Assembly (NCBI GenBank): GCA_937915545.1
Contig: CALGIJ010000001.1
Location: 1-64,000 of the forward strand
Origin: an uncultured Desulfobacterales bacterium
GTDB lineage: Bacteria; Desulfobacterota; Desulfobulbia; Desulfobulbales; Desulfocapsaceae
Reading direction: 5' to 3'
Length of the DNA: 64,000 nt
The notes beneath the pieces were generated by a model. That model worked only from the letters and a program-made list of their open reading frames with translations. It had not been told where the DNA came from and ran no database searches. Shown here piece after piece: positions 51,612-60,118 of this stretch (position 1 is the stretch's first letter; each line of letters opens with the position of its first letter). A program made the translations under genes and the position numbers.

Positions 51612-52337
51612 TCAGCAGGATTCCATGGCGGCGAATGTCGAGCACTCGTCGCCGAAATTATGGATGCAGATGGAGAACCACTTAACTGCCTCGATCTTGT
51701 CTAGCAGCGCGCCGACACGGCGCGTCAGTGCCTCCACCGACATCACCCGGCGCTCCTTTTCGGCAAGGCTGCGCAGCTCCGCGTCCACCGCCTCCTCGAT
51801 GAGCAGGATGATGTCTTCGATCCAGTAAAACTGGCGAAAACGCAGGCTGACTATCGCTTTTCCCCAGCGCCCCAGGGAGCCTGGCAGGCGGTGTGGCGTC
51901 TTCTCGGTGAGGGGCAGGCTGATCGGCACCTCGACGCTCAGCTTGAGGTCGTCGCTGTCCTCCAGCGAGCCGTGCATCTGGCAGCGATAGCGGGCGAGAT
52001 GTCCGCCTTCGCCATTCCTCGCCTTGAAAAGGAAATAGGGAAAATCGATCTCCAGGTGCGAGGCCTCGGCGTCGAGGCGCTGCTTCATCTTGCCGAGGAT
52101 CTTGTTGAAGCTCTTGATGTCCACCTCGCCGTGAAACTCGTTGAGTATCTCGACGAAGCGGCTCATGTGGGTGCCTTTGAAGCGATGCGGCAGGTTGACG
52201 TACATATTCACCGTGGCCACGGTATGCTGCCGTTTCTGCGCCTTGTCGCGCACGGTGATGGGATAGGAGAGGGTCTTGACGCCAACCTTCTGGATGTTGA
52301 TCCTTCGGCTGTCACGCTGGCTCTGGATGTCTTTCAT
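51612..52337 (-). CDS. Divergent GTP cyclohydrolase FolE2/MptA family protein
   Basis: A 241-residue T-fold protein. The N-terminal half fits FolE2 well: HTVATVNMYVNLPHRFKGTHMSRFVEILN and FPYFLFKARNGEGG. The second half is altered. Where FolE2 has the metal-binding CPCSKEIS...AHNQ segment, this has ISLPLTEKTPHRLPGSLGRWG, with no Cys. The final ENFESIHNH motif is HNFGDECSTF. It is therefore either inactive as a cyclohydrolase or uses other ligands. It lies between the receiver gene and glyS. Confidence 0.75.
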   Translation of the reverse strand: MKDIQSQRDSRRINIQKVGVKTLSYPITVRDKAQKRQHTVATVNMYVNLPHRFKGTHMSRFVEILNEFHGEVDIKSFNKILGKMKQRLDAEASHLEIDFPYFLFKARNGEGGHLARYRCQMHGSLEDSDDLKLSVEVPISLPLTEKTPHRLPGSLGRWGKAIVSLRFRQFYWIEDIILLIEEAVDAELRSLAEKERRVMSVEALTRRVGALLDKIEAVKWFSICIHNFGDECSTFAAMESC

Positions 52338-52376
52338 GGGAGAACGCTCCTCGATACGGCTGCCGCCAGATTCTCG

Positions 52377-52730
52377 CTAGAGTTTGAGCAGGCGCCGTAC
52401 CGTGGCCTTGAGTTCGTCGAGATTGCCGGACTTGACCACATAGTCGTCCGAGGCCCAGGTGCCGAGGTCGCGCTTGAACTCCTGGTAGGCGCTGCAGAGG
52501 ATCACCGGCACCTCGGCATTGAGCATCTTCATCTGCCGCAGCACCTCGACGCCGTTGATCCCCGGCATCTGGATATCGAGGATGACCAGATCGGGCTGAT
52601 CGCCACGAAAGAGGTCGAGACCGCTCTGCCCATCGGCGGCGACCACCACCTGATAGCCATCACTCTCGAACTCCTCGCGGTAGATCATGCGGATCGCTTC
52701 CTCGTCGTCGATGAGCAGGAGTTTCTTCAC
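52377..52730 (-). CDS. Single-domain response regulator (CheY-like)
   Basis: A 117-residue receiver domain with acidic pair LLIDDEE, phosphorylated Asp in LVILDIQMPGING (about residue 53), conserved Ser in VILCSAYQE and Lys in YVVKSGNLDEL. No output domain is present, so it acts through a partner. It lies 13 bases downstream of galT; no kinase is nearby. Confidence 0.92.
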   Translation of the reverse strand: MKKLLLIDDEEAIRMIYREEFESDGYQVVVAADGQSGLDLFRGDQPDLVILDIQMPGINGVEVLRQMKMLNAEVPVILCSAYQEFKRDLGTWASDDYVVKSGNLDELKATVRRLLKL

Positions 52731-52742
52731 GATTTCCTCCTT

Positions 52743-53747
52743 TTAGGGTGCCTCGAGGGCTTGACGGAGAAAATGGGCGGCCTCTTCCGGCGGCAGCGGG
52801 TTGATATAAAACCCCGACCCCCACTCGAAGCCGGCGATGGAGGTGAGCTTGGGGACGATCTCGAAGTGCCAGTGGTAATATTCCAGGCCGCCGGAACGCA
52901 AGGGGTCGGTATGCAGGACGTAGTTGTAGGGTACGTCGGGGATGCAGCGCGTCAGGCGCTGCAGGGCGTCGGAGAAGATTGCCGCCAGGCTGTTGAGGTC
53001 GCGTTCGTTCTGGCAGTAAAAGGACGAGCCGTGGCGCTTGGGGAGGATCCACATCTCGAAGGGGGTACGTGGCGCAAAGGGCATGATGCAGATGAAGCCG
53101 TCATTTTCGCACACTACCCGCTCCTTGATCTGCATTTCCTGACGGATGATGTCGCAGAAGATGCAGCGTTCCTTGTACTTGAAGTGGGACAGGGCTCCAT
53201 CAAGCTCGGAGACGATCATCCGCGGCAGGATGGGCAGGGCGATGAGCTGCGAGTGGGAATGCTCTAAAGACGCGCCGGCGGCACGGCCATGGTTTTTGAA
53301 GACCATGACGTAGCGAAAACGCTGATCCTTCTCGAGGTCGATGATCCGTTCCTTGTAGGCCGTGAAGACCCTGGCCATCTCCTCGATGGTGAAGTCGGCG
53401 AAGTTGTGCTCGTGTCTGGGGGTCTCGATGATCACCTCATGGGCGCCGATGCCGTTCATGCGATCGTAGAGACCCAGCCCCTCCTTGCCCAGTTCACCCT
53501 CGATGATCAACGCCGGATACTTGTTGGGTACCACGCGCAGCTGCCAGCCGCTGCCGTTGGGCTGGCGGCTTCCTTCGCTGAAGGCCAGCACCTCGGCAGG
53601 GGTGAAGGATTCATGCCCCGGACACAGGGGGCAGAAGCCGCCGATGCTGCTGTTGACCTCCACGGGGAAGTCAGTGGGCCGTTTCTTCCTCTCTTTGGAG
53701 ATGATGATCCATCTCCCGAGAACGGGATCCTTGCGCAGTTCCGGCAT
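52743..53747 (-). CDS. galT: Galactose-1-phosphate uridylyltransferase
   Basis: A 334-residue HIT-superfamily enzyme of the Leloir pathway. It has RKDPVLGRWIIIS, a zinc pair in FCPLCPGHE, the nucleotidyl-His motif GASLEHSHSQLIALP near residue 165, and a C-terminal YYHWHFEIVP. The active site shows HSHSQ where HPHGQ is most common. It exchanges UMP between UDP-glucose and galactose-1-phosphate. It lies 6 bases downstream of dksA. Confidence 0.9.
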   Translation of the reverse strand: MPELRKDPVLGRWIIISKERKKRPTDFPVEVNSSIGGFCPLCPGHESFTPAEVLAFSEGSRQPNGSGWQLRVVPNKYPALIIEGELGKEGLGLYDRMNGIGAHEVIIETPRHEHNFADFTIEEMARVFTAYKERIIDLEKDQRFRYVMVFKNHGRAAGASLEHSHSQLIALPILPRMIVSELDGALSHFKYKERCIFCDIIRQEMQIKERVVCENDGFICIMPFAPRTPFEMWILPKRHGSSFYCQNERDLNSLAAIFSDALQRLTRCIPDVPYNYVLHTDPLRSGGLEYYHWHFEIVPKLTSIAGFEWGSGFYINPLPPEEAAHFLRQALEAP

Positions 53748-53753
53748 GGGGGT

Positions 53754-54122
53754 CTATTGCCCCACGGACTTTTCCCGGGTTTCCTGAAGGGTCTTGCAGT
53801 CGATGCACAGGGTGGTCACCGGCCGCGCCTCCAGCCGCTTGATGCCGATCTCCTCGCCGCAATCCTCGCAGATACCGTAGGTGCCTTCGTCGATACGGCC
53901 TATGGCTTCATCGATCTTCACCAGCAGCCGCCGCTCGCGGTCGCGAATGCGCAGTTCAAAGCTCCGTCCCGACTCCAGGGTCGCCCGGTCGTTGGGGTCG
54001 GGGACATTGGTGGTCTGATCGGTCATTTCCGTCATGGTCTTGCCGGCTTCGGCCATAATCTCCTGCTTCTTCTGCTGCAGCTGCCGCCGGAACATTTCCA
54101 ATTGTTCTTTATCCATGGCCAA
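53754..54122 (-). CDS. dksA: DksA/TraR C4-type zinc finger protein
   Basis: A 122-residue RNA polymerase secondary-channel factor. It has a coiled coil with the acidic tip DPNDRATLES and a C4 zinc finger CEDCGEEIGIKRLEARP...CIDC. DksA tunes transcription in response to ppGpp. Starts at 54122 or 54116 are both possible (MAMDKEQ). Confidence 0.9.
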   Translation of the reverse strand: MAMDKEQLEMFRRQLQQKKQEIMAEAGKTMTEMTDQTTNVPDPNDRATLESGRSFELRIRDRERRLLVKIDEAIGRIDEGTYGICEDCGEEIGIKRLEARPVTTLCIDCKTLQETREKSVGQ

Positions 54123-54155
54123 CCTCCTTCATCTCCTTCTCGATCACACGGCCCC

Positions 54156-54659
54156 TCACGGAGTCGTTTCCTCCCGAACATACATGCCGCTCTTGCCCCC
54201 GCTCTTTTTGAGGAGACGAACGTCGCCGATGACCATACTCTTGTCGACGGCCTTGCACATGTCGTAAATTGTCAGGGCGGCGACGGAAACGGCAGTGAGC
54301 GCCTCCATCTCCACCCCGGTCTTGCCACAGATGCCGACGGTGGCAAAGATATCGACGGCGTTTTCCTCCTCACGCAGGGCGAAGCCGACATCGACCTTGG
54401 TGATCAGCAGGGGGTGGGTCAGGGGAATGAGCTGATCGACCTTCTTGGCGGCCATGATCCCCGCCACCCGCGCTATGCCCAGGACATCGCCCTTGGCCAT
54501 GGAGCCGCTTCTGACGAGCTCGAAAGCAGTGCGTGACATGGTCACCGTACCTGCCGCGGTTGCCTCTCGCGTCGTCTCTACCTTGCCGCCGACATCGACC
54601 ATGCGCGCATTGCCGGCATTGTCGAAATGAGTCAGTACCGCATCGTTGTCAGCCGTCAT
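54156..54659 (-). CDS. moaC: Cyclic pyranopterin monophosphate synthase MoaC
   Basis: A 167-residue enzyme from the ATG at 54659, behind GGAGGGG. It has MVDVGGKVETTREATA, MAAKKVDQLIPLTHPL and GKTGVEMEALTAVSVAALTIYDMCKAVDK. It makes cyclic pyranopterin for molybdenum cofactor. No other moa gene is adjacent; it lies between dnaJ and dksA. Confidence 0.95.
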   Translation of the reverse strand: MTADNDAVLTHFDNAGNARMVDVGGKVETTREATAAGTVTMSRTAFELVRSGSMAKGDVLGIARVAGIMAAKKVDQLIPLTHPLLITKVDVGFALREEENAVDIFATVGICGKTGVEMEALTAVSVAALTIYDMCKAVDKSMVIGDVRLLKKSGGKSGMYVREETTP

Positions 54660-54673
54660 GGCGTCCCCTCCGC

Positions 54674-55795
54674 TCACTTGCCGAGAACCTCGTTGAAGAG
54701 GCGCTTGAAGAAGCCCTCCTCCTCCTTGTGCTGGCCATGCTTCGCGCACAGCGTATCGAACTCACGCAGCACCTTCTTCTGTTCCTCGCAGAGATTGGTC
54801 GGGGTCAGTACCTGCAACTCGACGATCATATCGCCCCGGCCCCGTCCGCGCAGGCTCGGCACCCCTTCGTTGCGCAGAGTGAACAACTGCCCGGACTGAC
54901 TGCCGGCGGGGATGTCGAGGTCCTTCTTGCCGTGCACGGTGGGGATCTCCACCGTCGCCCCCAGGGCCGCCTTGGCCATGGACACCGGATAGCGGCAGTA
55001 GATGGTGTCGCCTTCGCGCTTGAAGAACTCGTGCTCACGGACATGGACAACCACGTAGAGGTCACCCGACTGCCCACCCCGCCGTCCGCCCTCGCCCTCG
55101 CCACGCAGCCGCATGCGCGCCCCGGTATCGACGCCGGCAGGGATTTTCAAGGCCACCTTCTTGGTCTTTTCCACCAGCCCGCTGCCATGGCAGTCGTTGC
55201 AGGGATGGCTGACGATGGCCCCTTCGCCGTGGCACTGCGGGCAGGTCGAGCTCATCTGGAAGAAGCCCTGGGAGCGCACCACCTGGCCGCGGCCGTTGCA
55301 GGTCGGGCAGGTCTTCTTCTGGTAACCGGGGCGGCTGCCGCTGCCCTCGCAGGTCCAGCAGGTGTCGCGCCGTGTCAGCTGGACCTCTTTGGAAACCCCG
55401 TGCACCGCCTCCATGAAGGTGATTTCCACGTCGTAACGCAGATCGTTGCCAGGGATCGGCCCGTCGCGGCGCATGGTCGACCGCCCGGAGCCAAAGCCGA
55501 AGAGGTCCCCGAAGATGTCGCCAAAGCTGGAGAAGATGTCCTCAGCGCTGCCGGGTCCGCGGTAGCCGCTGTTCTTCAGGCCGTCATGGCCATAGGTGTC
55601 ATAGATCTTACGCTTGTTCTCGTCGCTCAATACCTCGTAGGCCTCGGTGCACGACTTGAACTTGTCCTCGGCCTCCTTGTCGCCCGGGTTGCGGTCGGGG
55701 TGGTATTTCATCGCCAGCTTGCGGTAGGCCTTCTTGATCTCTGCGGCCGTGGCGGTTCTCTCGACGGAGAGGATATCGTAATAATCGTTGCTCAT
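54674..55795 (-). CDS. dnaJ: Molecular chaperone DnaJ
   Basis: A 373-residue co-chaperone with a J domain (HPD in MKYHPDRNPG), a Gly/Phe-rich linker and four C-x-x-C-x-G-x-G repeats (CWTCEGSG, CPTCNGRG, CPQCHGEG, CNDCHGSG), followed by the substrate-binding domain. It stimulates DnaK ATPase. dnaK is not in the window. Confidence 0.96.
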   Translation of the reverse strand: MSNDYYDILSVERTATAAEIKKAYRKLAMKYHPDRNPGDKEAEDKFKSCTEAYEVLSDENKRKIYDTYGHDGLKNSGYRGPGSAEDIFSSFGDIFGDLFGFGSGRSTMRRDGPIPGNDLRYDVEITFMEAVHGVSKEVQLTRRDTCWTCEGSGSRPGYQKKTCPTCNGRGQVVRSQGFFQMSSTCPQCHGEGAIVSHPCNDCHGSGLVEKTKKVALKIPAGVDTGARMRLRGEGEGGRRGGQSGDLYVVVHVREHEFFKREGDTIYCRYPVSMAKAALGATVEIPTVHGKKDLDIPAGSQSGQLFTLRNEGVPSLRGRGRGDMIVELQVLTPTNLCEEQKKVLREFDTLCAKHGQHKEEEGFFKRLFNEVLGK

Positions 55796-55819
55796 GGTTT
55801 TTCGACAGTGCCTGCGGAA

Positions 55820-56089
55820 TTACGAGAGGTCGGAAACAGCCTCGGTTTCCTGCTGGTCATCTTTCTTCGCCTGCTCGGAGCGGTCTGGCAGCGAGTTGAC
55901 ATTGTCGAACGTCACGCTGCCCGAGGCAATTTCGCGCAGGGTCATGACAATCTCCTTATTCTTTCCCTCGACGAGAAACGGTTCGCCCTGCCGATGCTGC
56001 TTCACCCTCTGTACGGTGAGGTGGATCAGTTTGAACCGGTTCTGCTTGCCGACTTTTTCCAGACAATCTTCACAGGTAATTCTTGCCAT
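55820..56089 (-). CDS. rpoZ: DNA-directed RNA polymerase subunit omega
   Basis: An 89-residue subunit from the ATG at 56089, with AGAGGGG upstream. The N-terminus ITCEDCLEKVGKQNRFKLIHLTVQRVKQ and NKEIVMTLREIASGSV match omega, which stabilises beta-prime. It lies 66 bases after purA and 24 before dnaJ. Confidence 0.9.
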   Translation of the reverse strand: MARITCEDCLEKVGKQNRFKLIHLTVQRVKQHRQGEPFLVEGKNKEIVMTLREIASGSVTFDNVNSLPDRSEQAKKDDQQETEAVSDLS

Positions 56090-56154
56090 CAAGCCCCTCT
56101 TTTTAAGTCTCAGTCGTTGATCTGGAGGTGCGCCCCACGGGAAACGCACACTCC

Positions 56155-57456
56155 TCAGTTTTTCTCGAATGGGTTGCGCAGCAGCAAGGTCTCTTCCCTG
56201 TCCGGGCCCACCGAAACGATATCGCTCTTGACGCCGACAAGCTCCTCGACCCGACGCACATAGTCCCTGGCGGCGGAAGGCAGCTCATCGAAACTGCGTA
56301 TTTTTTCTATGCTTTCATGCCAGCCTTCGAGGCTCTCGTAGACCGGCACTGCAGCTGCGGCACGGCTCGCCGCGGCGGGCATCTCGCTCAGGCTCTCGCC
56401 CCCCAGCTGATAGGAAGTGGCAATCTTCACCGTCTTCTGGCCGCTCAAGACATCAAGCTTGGTAATGGCCAGACCGGTGAGGCCGTTGAGACGCACCGCA
56501 TCGCCAACAACCACCGCGTCGAGCCAGCCGCAACGCCTGCGGCGACCAGTGGTGGCCCCGAACTCCGCCCCCTTCTCCTGCAGCTGATCGCCAGTCTCGT
56601 CGAAGAGCTCGGACGGGAAGGGCCCGGCGCCAACGCGGGTTGTGTAGGCCTTCATGATCCCCACCACGCTATCGATATGCGCCGGCCCGAACCCACTACC
56701 GGCACAGGCATTGCCGGCAATGGTGTTGGAAGAGGTGACATAGGGGTAGGTGCCGTGATCGATATCGAGGTGCGTCCCCTGGGCTCCCTCAAAGAGTATA
56801 TTTTTATTATCTTTTCTCGCCTTGTCCAGCTCCACCGAGACATTTCCCAGATAGGGCAGCAATTTTTCCGCGAACTCCATGAAGCTGCGGTAGACGGTGT
56901 CGAAATCGATGGCCGGGCAGCCGTAGCGCTGTACGAGGAGGAAGTTCTTCTCGTCGAGGGCAGCGGCCAGCTTGTCACGGAACAGCTGCTCGTCGCCGAG
57001 GTCGCCGGCGGCGATGCCGACCCTGCCGACCTTGTCGACGTAGCAGGGGCCAATACCGCGCCCGGTGGTGCCGATCTTTCTGCCGGAATCCAGCGCCGCC
57101 TCCCTGGCCTGGTCGAGGGCGGCGTGATAGGGCATGATGAGATGGGCCCGCTCACTGATCATCAACCGCCCCGGAGTGACGGTAAGCCCCTGCTGGCGCA
57201 GCTTTTCCATTTCCCCGAGCAGAACACCCGGATCGATGATCACGCCGTTGCCGATCATGCATTTTTTGTCGGTGTAGAGGATGCCCGAGGGGATGATATG
57301 GAAGACGAATTTACGGCCTTCCACCACCAGGGTATGGCCGGCGTTGTTGCCTCCTTGAAACCGCACCACATAGTCTGCGTAACGAGTCAACAAATCGACG
57401 ATTTTGCCTTTCCCCTCATCGCCCCACTGAGTCCCGACGACAACGACACTGGACAT
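56155..57456 (-). CDS. purA: Adenylosuccinate synthase
   Basis: A 433-residue enzyme from the ATG at 57456. It has VVGTQWGDEGKGKIVDLLT with the catalytic Asp and P-loop, GNNAGHTLVV, TTGRGIGPCYVDK, FEGAQGTHLDIDHGTYPYVTSSNT and TGRRRRCGWLDAV. It joins IMP and Asp in AMP synthesis. It heads the long minus-strand run to glyS, behind a strong promoter at 57550-57578. Confidence 0.96.
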   Translation of the reverse strand: MSSVVVVGTQWGDEGKGKIVDLLTRYADYVVRFQGGNNAGHTLVVEGRKFVFHIIPSGILYTDKKCMIGNGVIIDPGVLLGEMEKLRQQGLTVTPGRLMISERAHLIMPYHAALDQAREAALDSGRKIGTTGRGIGPCYVDKVGRVGIAAGDLGDEQLFRDKLAAALDEKNFLLVQRYGCPAIDFDTVYRSFMEFAEKLLPYLGNVSVELDKARKDNKNILFEGAQGTHLDIDHGTYPYVTSSNTIAGNACAGSGFGPAHIDSVVGIMKAYTTRVGAGPFPSELFDETGDQLQEKGAEFGATTGRRRRCGWLDAVVVGDAVRLNGLTGLAITKLDVLSGQKTVKIATSYQLGGESLSEMPAAASRAAAAVPVYESLEGWHESIEKIRSFDELPSAARDYVRRVEELVGVKSDIVSVGPDREETLLLRNPFEKN

Positions 57457-57549
57457 CCGCCTTCTCCACACAAAATTTGGTAAACGAGGTCGCGACCCGC
57501 CCTATTGCCGCGGCAAATCGCAACAAATACGCGCAAGACAAAGGAATCA

Positions 57550-57578
57550 ACTATAGTAAACAGTTTCACCCATGTCAA
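57550..57578 (-). promoter_or_regulatory. Sigma-70-type promoter of purA
   Basis: On the minus strand, TTGACA (57573-57578) and TATAGT (57550-57555) with a 17-base spacer, about 95 bases before the purA start. Confidence 0.75.
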
Positions 57579-57686
57579 TCATTATTAACAAGAGCAAGGA
57601 TCGCCATCTTCAGACAAAACGATATGATTAGAGGAAGTTAGGAGATTTTTCAGTCGACGGCCAGTTCCATGGGGTGGCGTCGACCA

Positions 57687-57715
57687 TTGACACGGCGTGT
57701 GCAATACCGTAAATT
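57687..57715 (+). promoter_or_regulatory. Candidate tatBC promoter
   Basis: TTGACA (57687-57692) and TAAATT (57710-57715) with a 17-base spacer, about 150 bases before tatB. The -35 is perfect and the -10 matches four of six bases. Confidence 0.45.
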
Positions 57716-57863
57716 GACACCCTTATCTCTCCCCACGACATGCGGAGAGAGCCGGGTTGCACGGAGTGGATCCGGCCACCGTCTTCAGCCTGCCCTCCTC
57801 CGGCCGAAAAGAGATTCGGCCGGCAACAGCACCCTCTTCGAAAACCCCTGCGAGGCACCCTTC

Positions 57864-58331
57864 ATGTTTGGCATCGGTCTGCCGGAAATGCTGCTCATCA
57901 TGGCCCTGGCCCTGATCGTCATCGGACCGGACAAACTTCCCGACCTGGCCAGGTCCATGGCCAAGGGGCTGCTCGACCTCAAGAAAACAGCCGAGAGCCT
58001 CAAGTCCTCCCTGGCCGAAGAGAGCAAAATACTGCAAGAAATCCGCCCCGATCTCGAAGAGGCGGCCAAATCCCTTAAAAACGACCTCCTCGATCCCCAG
58101 GAGAAGCCGGGCGACAGCGTCGCCTCCCCCGCCGATCCCGCCGCCATGGCGGCAGCCGCCTACGAAGAACTGCTCAAGGAAACGGCCGGCCGCGGAACGC
58201 AGCAGCAGGCCGCAAACGACGAGGCACTTACACAAGACCAAGAGGAGGCAGGCCCCGCTTCCACCGAGATGCCGGCCGCGCAAGGCCGCGACACCAGGGG
58301 CACCCCACCCGAGAGCGGGCCGCAGCAATGA
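57864..58331 (+). CDS. tatB: Sec-independent protein translocase subunit TatB
   Basis: A 155-residue protein from the ATG at 57864. One N-terminal membrane helix (MFGIGLPEMLLIMALALIVI) with the conserved Gly-Pro hinge GPDKLPDLARSMAKG is followed by an amphipathic helix and a long acidic, disordered tail. The LPEM form and tail length favour TatB over TatA. It overlaps tatC by 4 bases; tatA is not adjacent. Confidence 0.88.
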   Translation: MFGIGLPEMLLIMALALIVIGPDKLPDLARSMAKGLLDLKKTAESLKSSLAEESKILQEIRPDLEEAAKSLKNDLLDPQEKPGDSVASPADPAAMAAAAYEELLKETAGRGTQQQAANDEALTQDQEEAGPASTEMPAAQGRDTRGTPPESGPQQ

Positions 58332-59095
58332 GCGGTTACAACCTGCAGACGTCAATCCCCCTCCTCGAGAGGAGTCTCGCCCTCTTCCGTCCCCACCACC
58401 TCGAGCTGCGCCGGCGGGTGATCAAGGTGTTGCTGACAGTACTGCTGGCCAGCGTCGTCGCCTACCTGTTCATCGAGAAGATCGCCGCCTTCTGCATCGC
58501 GCCGCTCTTCGCCGCCAGCCCGCTGGTTTACCGCCTGGTCTATACCAACCTGCCCGAGGCCTTCGTCGCCTACCTCAAGCTGGCTTTTCTCGTCGGGGTC
58601 ATCGGCGCCATGCCGGTGGCAATCTACCAGCTGTGGATGTTCGTCGCTCCCGGCCTGAAAAAATCGGAGAAGCGGCTGGCGCTGGTCGTGGTGTTCTGGG
58701 CGATGCTGCTCTTTAGCGGGGGGGCGGTGTTCGCCTTCTTCGTCGTCCTGCCGAAGATGCTCGTCTACTTCATGAGCTACGCCAGCGACCACCTCGAACC
58801 CCTGCCCAAGCTCGGCCTCTACCTGACCTTCGTCGCCCGCACCATCCTCACCTTCGGCATCGCCTTCCAGATCCCCTTCCTCATGGTGATGTCCGGCAAG
58901 GCGGGCTTCATCACCGCCGCCACCTTCAGAAAGCGGCGCACGCCATTCTACGTGGCAATCGTCGTGCTGTCCTTCCTGCTCACCGCCGGCGACCCCGTCG
59001 CCACCGTGCTCCTCGCTATCCCGCTCTTCCTGCTTTACGAGGCAGGCATCTTCCTCACCGGGTTTTTCTCCGGCAAGAAGAACTCCGCAGCCTAA
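58328..59095 (+). CDS. tatC: Twin-arginine translocase subunit TatC
   Basis: A 255-residue, six-helix membrane protein. It has HHLELRRRVIKVLLTVLLAS at the N-terminus (the HL-x-E-L-R-x-R motif), Glu in LPEAFVAYLKLAFLVG, and PVAIYQLWMFVAPGLKKSEKR. It is the receptor for folded twin-arginine substrates. It overlaps tatB and converges with the radical SAM gene 3 bases away. Confidence 0.94.
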   Translation: MSGYNLQTSIPLLERSLALFRPHHLELRRRVIKVLLTVLLASVVAYLFIEKIAAFCIAPLFAASPLVYRLVYTNLPEAFVAYLKLAFLVGVIGAMPVAIYQLWMFVAPGLKKSEKRLALVVVFWAMLLFSGGAVFAFFVVLPKMLVYFMSYASDHLEPLPKLGLYLTFVARTILTFGIAFQIPFLMVMSGKAGFITAATFRKRRTPFYVAIVVLSFLLTAGDPVATVLLAIPLFLLYEAGIFLTGFFSGKKNSAA

Positions 59096-59098
59096 ACC

Positions 59099-60118
59099 TC
59101 AGCCGCCTCCGCCCTGCCAGCCTATCTCGCGCTTGAGCAGACAGCAGGAGATGCGATAGCGCGGTCGGCCATGCTCATCGTACTCCAGAGTGTCGGGCTG
59201 GAGGAGCTTGTTCATGACACAGCCTTCAGGGATATCCAGGGCGAAGAAGCGGTCTTCGGTGAGGCCGTCATTGTGCAGGAGCCGCCCATCCTCGATACGC
59301 AAGGCATTGACGGGATAGTCTTCGCACAAGGGGCAACGATAGACGCGACCGTTGGGGAAGACGAAGTAGTTCTCCGCCACGTTGCCGGCGCATTCGAAGG
59401 TTTCGCCCTGCTCGAGGAACACCTGGGGATAGATGACGTGCACCCCGGCCGCCGCAGCCTGTGCGGCCACCTCTGGCACAATCTCCAGCCAGCGGCTGCG
59501 GCTGACGCGGCTGGTCTCCTCGCCATCGCCCTTGGCCGAGTTGCCGCGCAGGCCAAGCACCTGGATGAACCAGCGACGCACCCCGAGCTGTTGCAGCAGG
59601 GGCACCATGCGCGGCAGGGCGTCGAGGTTCTTCTCGCTTACCGTATAGATGATGCTGACATTGAAGCCCGCTGCGATCGCCCTGGCGATGCCCCTGGTGC
59701 ACACCTCGAAGACGCCTTCGCCGCGGATGGGGTCGTTGGTCTGCGCGTCTGGCCCGTCAAGGCTGAAGCTGAGATAGTCGAGGTCTTGGGGCGAAACTCG
59801 GGAGAGGAAGTCGTGGAAGAGGTAGCCGTTGGTATCGACGGTCACGCTGTACCCCAATGCTTTGGCCTTTCTCACCGCAAAGGGCAGATCGGGGTGCAGA
59901 GTCGGCTCACCGCCAAGGAGGATGAGGTTGGAGCGCCGCCCTGGGTCGGCGAAGAGATTCAGCCAGGTTTCGAGTTGCAGGCGATCGACCATCTCCGTGC
60001 CATGCTGGCCCCTGTTGATGTAGCAGTGGCGGCAGGAGAGGTTGCAGGCGGTGAGAATATGGAGAAAGACGTTGCGCTCGCCGGGCTTGAAGCCGACGGT
60101 TCGGGAAGAGAGATTCAT
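59099..60118 (-). CDS. Radical SAM protein with C-terminal cysteine-rich (SPASM-like) domain
   Basis: A 339-residue protein from the ATG at 60118. It has the cluster motif TACNLSCRHCYIN (C-x3-C-x2-C) near residue 30, GGEPTLHPDL and SFSLDGPDAQTN, followed by clustered cysteines (FECAGN, YRCPLCEDYP, EGCVMN, ISCCLLK) that could hold auxiliary clusters. The substrate is unknown; SPASM proteins often modify peptides. It overlaps the deaminase gene by 4 bases. Confidence 0.85.
   Translation of the reverse strand: MNLSSRTVGFKPGERNVFLHILTACNLSCRHCYINRGQHGTEMVDRLQLETWLNLFADPGRRSNLILLGGEPTLHPDLPFAVRKAKALGYSVTVDTNGYLFHDFLSRVSPQDLDYLSFSLDGPDAQTNDPIRGEGVFEVCTRGIARAIAAGFNVSIIYTVSEKNLDALPRMVPLLQQLGVRRWFIQVLGLRGNSAKGDGEETSRVSRSRWLEIVPEVAAQAAAAGVHVIYPQVFLEQGETFECAGNVAENYFVFPNGRVYRCPLCEDYPVNALRIEDGRLLHNDGLTEDRFFALDIPEGCVMNKLLQPDTLEYDEHGRPRYRISCCLLKREIGWQGGGG

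Larger units (their letters stand above)
57457..57863. other. Divergent intergenic region between purA and tatB
   Basis: About 406 bases, A+T-rich in 57530-57650. It holds the purA promoter and a candidate tatB promoter. In-frame sequence upstream of tatB from 57669 does not look coding. I see no RNA gene. Confidence 0.45.
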
